A DNA stretch of 64,000 nt from positions 1 through 64,000 of the forward strand of contig CAZGAS010000002.1 of the NCBI GenBank assembly GCA_964523875.1, given 5' to 3'. Each line of letters starts with the position of its first letter. Positions within the stretch are counted from its first letter, which is position 1. The DNA comes from JAUVHV01 sp964523875 (GTDB lineage Bacteria > Omnitrophota > Gorgyraeia > JABMRG01). Shown here piece after piece: positions 58,725 through 64,000 of this stretch. Position numbers and translations under genes: made by a program. A model generated the notes under the pieces. The model saw nothing but the letters and a program-made list of their open reading frames with translations. It was not told the origin of the DNA and ran no database searches.

Positions 58725-59952
58725 ACTTATTGTTCAGAAGTATGGTGGTAGCAGTGTCGCGGATATAGATAGGATAAAGAAGGTAGCAGGTAGAATCGCT
58801 AAGCAGAAGAAGAGGGGTTATGGAGTTGTGGCCGTTGTCTCAGCATTAGGTGATACAACAGATAAGCTTATAAGTCTTGCCCAGCAGATTACTGATTCGC
58901 CATCTGAGAGAGAAATGGATATGCTTATGTCAACAGGCGAACAGATTTCTATAGCGCTTCTTGCTATGGCGCTACACAGACTCGGGCTCGAGGCGATATC
59001 TTTTACAGGCGCGCAGGTTGGTATTATTACTGACGCTTCGCATACAAAGGCTAAGATACTTGATATAAACAGCAAAAGAATAGAGTCCGAGCTTAAAAAA
59101 GACAAGATTGTTATAGTCGCGGGATTCCAGGGCATAACTATATCGGATGATATCACAACTTTAGGCCGTGGCGGTTCTAATCTTACCGCGGTTGCCCTTG
59201 CAAAGGCATTGAGCGCGTCTACATGCGAGATGTGTACTGATGTGAAAGGCGTATATACCGCTGATCCCCGCATTGTGCCTAGCGCGTGTAAGATAGCGCG
59301 TATAAGCTATGAAGAGATGCTTGAGCTTGCTTCGGCGGGGGTTCAAGTGTTACAGCCTCGCTCAATAGAGGTCGCGAAGAAGTTTAATGTCCCGATACAT
59401 ATAAGGCCGAGTTTTTCAGATACGAATGGTACTATTATTTCTAAGGAGGTTAAAGCGATGGAAGATATAGTTGTAAGAGGTGTAGCCGTCAATAAGAATG
59501 AAGCCAAGATTACAATATGTGCCGTACCTGATAAGCCCGGTATCGCGGCAAAGATATTCAAAAGAATAGCAGAGTCGAATATTAATATTGATATGATTAT
59601 CCAGAATGTAAGCCGCACAGGTTATACAGACATTTCTTTTACCGTTATGGATAGAGACCTAAACAAGACTATTAAGATAACAGAACAAGTAGCCAGGAGC
59701 GTAGGTGCTGGTAATGTAGAATGTAATGATAATATAGCAAAATTATCCATTGTTGGTATCGGTATGCGCAGTCATTCTGGAATAGCGTCAAGGATGTTTT
59801 CAGCTCTCGCGCGTAATAAGGTTAATATAGATATGATCTCAACAAGCGAGATCAAGATAAGCTGTGTAATAAACAAGAAGAGTGTTACAAAGGCGGCTCG
59901 CGCTGTACATAGAGAGTTTAAATTGAGCCATTCTTCTTCGAATGTTAAGTAG
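58711..59952 (+). CDS. lysC: Aspartate kinase
   Basis: 413 residues from ATG 58711, with GGAGAG upstream; a longer frame runs into cstA without support. LysC phosphorylates aspartate at the head of the lysine, threonine and methionine pathways. VQKYGGSSVADIDRI holds the catalytic lysine, VVSALGDTTDKLI, EMDMLMSTGEQIS and TTLGRGGSNLTAVALA the substrate sites. Two ACT domains follow (VPDKPGIAAKIFKRIAESNINIDMI and GMRSHSGIASRMFSALARNKVNIDMI), which normally bind lysine or threonine for feedback inhibition. Confidence 0.96.
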   Translation: MLRHKLIVQKYGGSSVADIDRIKKVAGRIAKQKKRGYGVVAVVSALGDTTDKLISLAQQITDSPSEREMDMLMSTGEQISIALLAMALHRLGLEAISFTGAQVGIITDASHTKAKILDINSKRIESELKKDKIVIVAGFQGITISDDITTLGRGGSNLTAVALAKALSASTCEMCTDVKGVYTADPRIVPSACKIARISYEEMLELASAGVQVLQPRSIEVAKKFNVPIHIRPSFSDTNGTIISKEVKAMEDIVVRGVAVNKNEAKITICAVPDKPGIAAKIFKRIAESNINIDMIIQNVSRTGYTDISFTVMDRDLNKTIKITEQVARSVGAGNVECNDNIAKLSIVGIGMRSHSGIASRMFSALARNKVNIDMISTSEIKISCVINKKSVTKAARAVHREFKLSHSSSNVK

Positions 59953-60058
59953 GGTATTACTGCATAACTTTGAGATAATATAAAAAATTATTACAAAACT
60001 CAATATGTGCATAGTTGGTGTTACGTGAATAAAGCCCTTAAAAGAAGGTAGGATAAAA

Positions 60059-61618
60059 ATGAGAAAAGTCATACTTTATGATACGACATTAAGAGATGGA
60101 ACCCAGGCAGAGGGTATATCTTTGACAGTAAATGATAAACTAAGAATTGTCAGGAAGCTTGACGACCTGGGTATTGATTATATTGAAGGCGGATGGCCTG
60201 GTTCAAACCCGAAAGACATGGAGTTTTTTATCAAGGTGACGAAATTAAAACTTAAGAATGCAAAGATTACCGCGTTCGGGTCAACAAGAAGGGCGCATAC
60301 AAAGCCATCACAGGATCTCAATATCAAGGCGTTGTTAAGATCCGGTTGCAAAGTATGCACAGTTTTTGGGAAAAGCTGGGATATGCATGTAAGAGATGTT
60401 CTTAAGGTCTCGCTTGATGAAAATCTGAATATGATAAGTGATACCATCCATTACCTGAAGTCAAAGAAAAAGAAAGTATTTTTTGACGCGGAACATTTTT
60501 TTGATGGACATAAACACAATCCCGATTATGCGTTTAAGACCCTCAAGGTAGCACAAGACGCGGGGGCAGAAGCAATAATATTATGCGATACTAACGGAGG
60601 AATACTTACCAGCGAATTAACGGATGTGGTGCTACAAGTAAGGCCCCGCATAAGTGTTTCACTTGGGATCCATTGTCATAATGACAGTGAGATGGCAGTA
60701 GCTAATTCCGTGGCAGCTGTTATGGCAGGCTGTGACCATGTTCAAGGCACAATAAACGGCTATGGAGAGCGTTGCGGTAATGCTAACCTTTGTTCAATTA
60801 TACCTTCATTGCAGGTTAAGCTTGGTATGGAGTGTCTTAGCATGATGAAATTGAGAGAGCTTACAGAGGTATCGCACTATATTGCGGAGGCATGTAACAT
60901 GAAACAGCTTGATACTCAGGCCTTTGTAGGTAATAGTGCCTTTGCGCATAAGGCTGGTGTACATGTTAACGCAGTTATTAAGAAAACGCAATCGTACGAG
61001 CATATGGAACCTCAGATGATAGGAAATAAAAGGCGCATACTTGTTTCAGAGCTTTCAGGTAAAAGTACTCTCCTGACAAAGGCGAGAGAACTGCATATCG
61101 GTTTGAGGAAAAACAGCGCTCATACGCAGAAGATACTAAAACTGTTACAGGATATGGAATATCAGGGGTATCACTTTGAAGCCGCGGAGGCATCTTTTGA
61201 GCTTCTTATTAACAGGCATATGAAAAAATATAAGCGGTTTTTTGAGCTTGAGGGTTTTAGGGTGATTAATGAGAAGGATGAAGATGGCTCCCTTTATTCT
61301 GAAGCCAGAATAAAGATTAAGGTAGGAAAGAGTGTTAAGCATACTGTATGCGAAGGAGAAGGGCCTATTGACGCGTTAGATGGAGCGTTGAGAGAGTCGC
61401 TTATTGGTTTTTATCCAAAGCTTGCGGGTATGCATCTTTCTGATTTTAAGGTTAGGGTACTGGATGAAAAGGCTGGTACAGCGGCTAATGTCCGTGTTCT
61501 TATCCAGTCACAGGATAGCGAAAAATCCTGGTGGACAATAGGGGTATCAGAGAATATCATTGAAGCTGGTTGGCAGGCTTTGGCAGATAGTGTAGAATAT
61601 AAACTATTTAAGGGCTGA
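60059..61618 (+). CDS. cimA: Citramalate synthase
   Basis: 519 residues. CimA condenses pyruvate with acetyl-CoA to citramalate, opening a threonine-independent route to isoleucine. YDTTLRDGTQAEGISL, GIDYIEGGWPGSNPKD, HCHNDSEMAVANSVAAV and GERCGNANLCSIIPSLQ mark the HMGL-like barrel. A LeuA-type dimer/regulatory domain forms the C-terminal 130 residues. IEGGWPGSNPKD and the length favour citramalate over isopropylmalate or homocitrate synthase. The 106-base gap after lysC is AT-rich. Its stop overlaps valS (TGATG), linking isoleucine precursor synthesis with a branched-chain aminoacyl-tRNA synthetase. Confidence 0.93.
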   Translation: MRKVILYDTTLRDGTQAEGISLTVNDKLRIVRKLDDLGIDYIEGGWPGSNPKDMEFFIKVTKLKLKNAKITAFGSTRRAHTKPSQDLNIKALLRSGCKVCTVFGKSWDMHVRDVLKVSLDENLNMISDTIHYLKSKKKKVFFDAEHFFDGHKHNPDYAFKTLKVAQDAGAEAIILCDTNGGILTSELTDVVLQVRPRISVSLGIHCHNDSEMAVANSVAAVMAGCDHVQGTINGYGERCGNANLCSIIPSLQVKLGMECLSMMKLRELTEVSHYIAEACNMKQLDTQAFVGNSAFAHKAGVHVNAVIKKTQSYEHMEPQMIGNKRRILVSELSGKSTLLTKARELHIGLRKNSAHTQKILKLLQDMEYQGYHFEAAEASFELLINRHMKKYKRFFELEGFRVINEKDEDGSLYSEARIKIKVGKSVKHTVCEGEGPIDALDGALRESLIGFYPKLAGMHLSDFKVRVLDEKAGTAANVRVLIQSQDSEKSWWTIGVSENIIEAGWQALADSVEYKLFKG

Positions 61619-64000
61619 TGAGAGATCTAGAAAAAACATATAACGCGAAAACGATAGAAAGCAATGTCTATAATATCTGGCAGGAGAGAGGCTTGTTTGG
61701 TGCTAAGGTTTCTTTGAATAAAAAACCCTACGCGATTGTTATTCCGCCCCCCAATATTACCGGCATACTTCACATGGGCCACGCGCTCAATAATACTATA
61801 CAGGATATTCTTGTTAGATATAAGCGCATGCAGGGTTGTGAAGCTCTATGGATGCCGGGAACAGATCACGCTGGTATCGCTACCCAAAATGTTGTTGAGA
61901 GAAAACTTTTAAAGGAAGGCAAGAGGCGCCACGATCTCGGTAGAAAAGAGTTTGTAAACGAGGTCTGGAAATGGCAGAAGGAATACGGTGGTACGATTAT
62001 AAAGCAGCTTAAGTTTCTTGGCGCGTCCTGTGATTGGCAGAGAGAAAGATTTACCATGGATGAAGGCTTATCAGATGCGGTGATCGAGGTCTTTATCCGT
62101 CTTTATGAAAAAGGACTTATTTATAGGGGCAATTATATAATTAACTGGTGCCCGAGGTGTCAAACAGCGCTTTCAGATGAAGAAGTTGAGCATAGAGATG
62201 TTGATGGCCACCTATATTATATAAAATATTCTATCAAAGATTCCAATGATTATATCGTTGTCGCGACTACAAGGCCTGAGACCATGCTCGGAGATACAGC
62301 CATAGCCGTAAATCCGAAGGATAAAAGATATAAGCATTTAATAGGCGGCATAGTGGTTTTACCTATAATAAATCGTGAATTAAAAGTCATAGCAGATATC
62401 ATTGTTGATCCTGAATTTGGAACTGGTGCTGTAAAAGTTACTCCAGCTCATGACCCCAATGACTTTCGAATGGGCAAAAAGCACGCGTTAGAAGAGTTGA
62501 ATATTATGCGCCCTGATGGTACGTTGAATGAGAACGCGGGTGATTTTGAAGGCATGGACAGGTTTGAGGCTCGTGGAGCCCTCCTAGAGGTCTTAGGAGA
62601 AAAAAGGCTTATAGAGAAGATAGAACCTCATAAGCATGCCGTAGGCCATTGCTATCGCTGCCATACTATTGTTGAGCCATATCTTTCGAAGCAATGGTTT
62701 GTTAAGATGAAGCCACTGGCAGAGCCCGCGATTAAGGCGGTCGAGGAGAACAAGATAAAGTTTTATCCAAACAGATGGAGAAAGGTTTATCTTGATTGGA
62801 TGTATAACATACGTGATTGGTGCATAAGCAGGCAGATATGGTGGGGGCATCGTTTGCCTGTCTATTACTGCCTGGCATGCAGCGATAACACCGAGGGCAA
62901 GGATAGAGGTCAAGGAATAATTGTATCAAAAACAAAACCTGACAGATGCCCATATTGCGGGGGAACTGATATAACCCAGGACCCTGATGTTTTGGATACA
63001 TGGTTTTCATCCTGGCTTTGGCCATTTTCAACCTTTGGTTGGCCGTTTGATTCGTCGTGGGTTGCGCGTGATGTATCATGCGGAAAAAATGATGTTAAAG
63101 ACACGCAATACAATGAGTTTAAGTATTTTTATCCAACAGCGTGCCTTGTAACGGCGCAGGAGATTATATTTTTCTGGGTTGCCCGGATGATAATGGCAGG
63201 GCTTGAATTTTGCAAAGAAATTCCGTTTAAGGATGTATACATACATGGAACAGTACGTGATAAGACAGGCACCAAGATGTCAAAATCACTGGGCAACACT
63301 ATAGATCCATTAGAGATAATTAAGGAGTACGGTACAGACGCGCTTCGCTTTAGTATTATTTCTATTACCGCCGCCGGGCAGGATGTCTTTTTATCAAAAG
63401 ACAGATTTGAGGCAGGCAGAAATTTCTCTAATAAGCTCTGGAACGTTTCAAGGTTTTTAATGATGAATTTAGAACCCGGTGTAACGGGGGCTTTAAGTGA
63501 TATCAACACAAAAGACCTTACTTTAGTGGATCGATGGTTACTGGCATCGCTTAATAACGCAATCGAGGGCACAACTAGGTCACTTGATTCTTACAGGTTT
63601 AACGACGCGTCCAATACGGTTTATGATTTTTTATGGCACAAATATTGTGATTGGTATGTAGAGATTTCTAAGTCTTCAATAAAAAATAAGCAGACACAAC
63701 TTATCCTATATAGCGTATTAAAAGCTTCTTTACAGTTATTACATCCTGTAATGCCTTTTATAACAGAGGAACTCTGGCAGGCGTTTGATTCAGGAGAGTC
63801 TATTATGGTCTCATCATGGCCAAAGGCTGATAAACGCTTCGTTGATAGACAGGCAAGTGATTGTATGGAGAAGATTATCGCTATCATTACTGCTATAAGA
63901 AATATTCGCGCGGAGATGAATATAGCCCCTAAATTGAAGATAGATGTATTAATTAGCAGTAAAGATACCGCACTCAAGCATTTTTTAGAAGAGGTTAAGA
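61618..64000 (+). CDS. valS: Valyl-tRNA synthetase, N-terminal part
   Basis: The frame opens with ATG 61618 and stays open to the window edge, giving 794 full codons; the C-terminal end lies outside. ValRS charges tRNA-Val. The class I HIGH motif is PPPNITGILHMGHAL near residue 47. A CP1 editing domain follows (RPETMLGDTAIAVN, TPAHDPNDF). The KMSKS motif is GTKMSKSLGNTIDP near residue 557. An anticodon-binding domain starts near residue 640 (VDRWLLASLNNAI). The zinc knuckles WCPRC and RCPYCGG are present. PPPNVTG-type wording separates it from IleRS and LeuRS. Confidence 0.95.
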   Translation, partial: MRDLEKTYNAKTIESNVYNIWQERGLFGAKVSLNKKPYAIVIPPPNITGILHMGHALNNTIQDILVRYKRMQGCEALWMPGTDHAGIATQNVVERKLLKEGKRRHDLGRKEFVNEVWKWQKEYGGTIIKQLKFLGASCDWQRERFTMDEGLSDAVIEVFIRLYEKGLIYRGNYIINWCPRCQTALSDEEVEHRDVDGHLYYIKYSIKDSNDYIVVATTRPETMLGDTAIAVNPKDKRYKHLIGGIVVLPIINRELKVIADIIVDPEFGTGAVKVTPAHDPNDFRMGKKHALEELNIMRPDGTLNENAGDFEGMDRFEARGALLEVLGEKRLIEKIEPHKHAVGHCYRCHTIVEPYLSKQWFVKMKPLAEPAIKAVEENKIKFYPNRWRKVYLDWMYNIRDWCISRQIWWGHRLPVYYCLACSDNTEGKDRGQGIIVSKTKPDRCPYCGGTDITQDPDVLDTWFSSWLWPFSTFGWPFDSSWVARDVSCGKNDVKDTQYNEFKYFYPTACLVTAQEIIFFWVARMIMAGLEFCKEIPFKDVYIHGTVRDKTGTKMSKSLGNTIDPLEIIKEYGTDALRFSIISITAAGQDVFLSKDRFEAGRNFSNKLWNVSRFLMMNLEPGVTGALSDINTKDLTLVDRWLLASLNNAIEGTTRSLDSYRFNDASNTVYDFLWHKYCDWYVEISKSSIKNKQTQLILYSVLKASLQLLHPVMPFITEELWQAFDSGESIMVSSWPKADKRFVDRQASDCMEKIIAIITAIRNIRAEMNIAPKLKIDVLISSKDTALKHFLEEVK

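Overview
The window reads as a draft chromosome contig of an uncultured Gram-negative bacterium. One run of exactly 100 Ns marks an assembly gap. A lipoprotein with a lipobox, a CsgG-like exported protein, the cell-envelope genes and the gene order fit a diderm. The style (intergenic palindromic repeats, dense colinear housekeeping operons, many AGG/AGA and ATA codons) reminds me of Candidatus Omnitrophota (OP3) or a neighbouring PVC-like lineage. That placement is impression, not proof. No phage, plasmid, CRISPR-cas or complete insertion sequence was found; almost everything is core metabolism.

Layout. 1-7086: end of riboflavin synthase, tRNA-Pro(CGG), acylphosphatase, NAD-dependent DNA ligase, a lipoprotein, a metallo-beta-lactamase-fold hydrolase, XerC/D recombinase, a short tRNA nucleotidyltransferase head-domain protein, rbfA and nrnA. 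7314-12015: truB, ribF, rpsO, pnp and dut, the familiar translation/RNA-decay block. 12061-20236: uppP, ftsK, a RodZ-like protein, rimO, pgsA and pgpA on the plus strand, then thpR and cinA on the minus strand. 20237-20992: a 65-bp tandem repeat array interrupted by the gap, then a strong recA promoter. 20993-26074: recA, a decayed degP/htrA gene, recX, alaS.

26071-38553 is a histidine-tryptophan supercluster: hisD, hisB, hisH, hisA, hisF, hisI, trpE, trpG, trpD, trpC, trpF, an M20 peptidase, trpB, trpA, mostly overlapping or a few bases apart. 38553-47659: mannose-1-phosphate guanylyltransferase, ruvX, a duplicated hairpin element, an M16 peptidase, rpe, a phosphohexomutase carrying an in-frame palindromic insertion, lepA, lepB, a CsgG-like zinc-ribbon protein and a second PgsA. 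47646-53049: der, plsY, an ECF sigma factor with a zinc-finger/FecR/repeat partner, gpsA and tRNA-Pro(GGG). 53307-64000: hom, thrC, an ApgM-type protein that may replace homoserine kinase, cstA, lysC, citramalate synthase and the start of valS. This block makes aspartate-family amino acids and feeds threonine-independent isoleucine synthesis.

The most unusual content is repetitive DNA. (i) Two distant intergenic loci carry diverged 65- and 70-bp tandem units sharing CGGTTTCT and AAGGAACCT boxes; in the 70-bp locus the stem tip has changed at three consecutive base pairs with pairing kept. (ii) Two ~100-nt hairpin elements lie inside operons in opposite orientation. (iii) A 46-nt palindromic repeat is inserted twice in frame in a phosphohexomutase gene, and a heptamer repeat lies inside thrC. 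Other points are the degP pseudogene between recA and recX, the shortened tRNA nucleotidyltransferase, a HisB with an altered second metal motif, and promoters placed so close to gpsA and cinA that their mRNAs may be leaderless.
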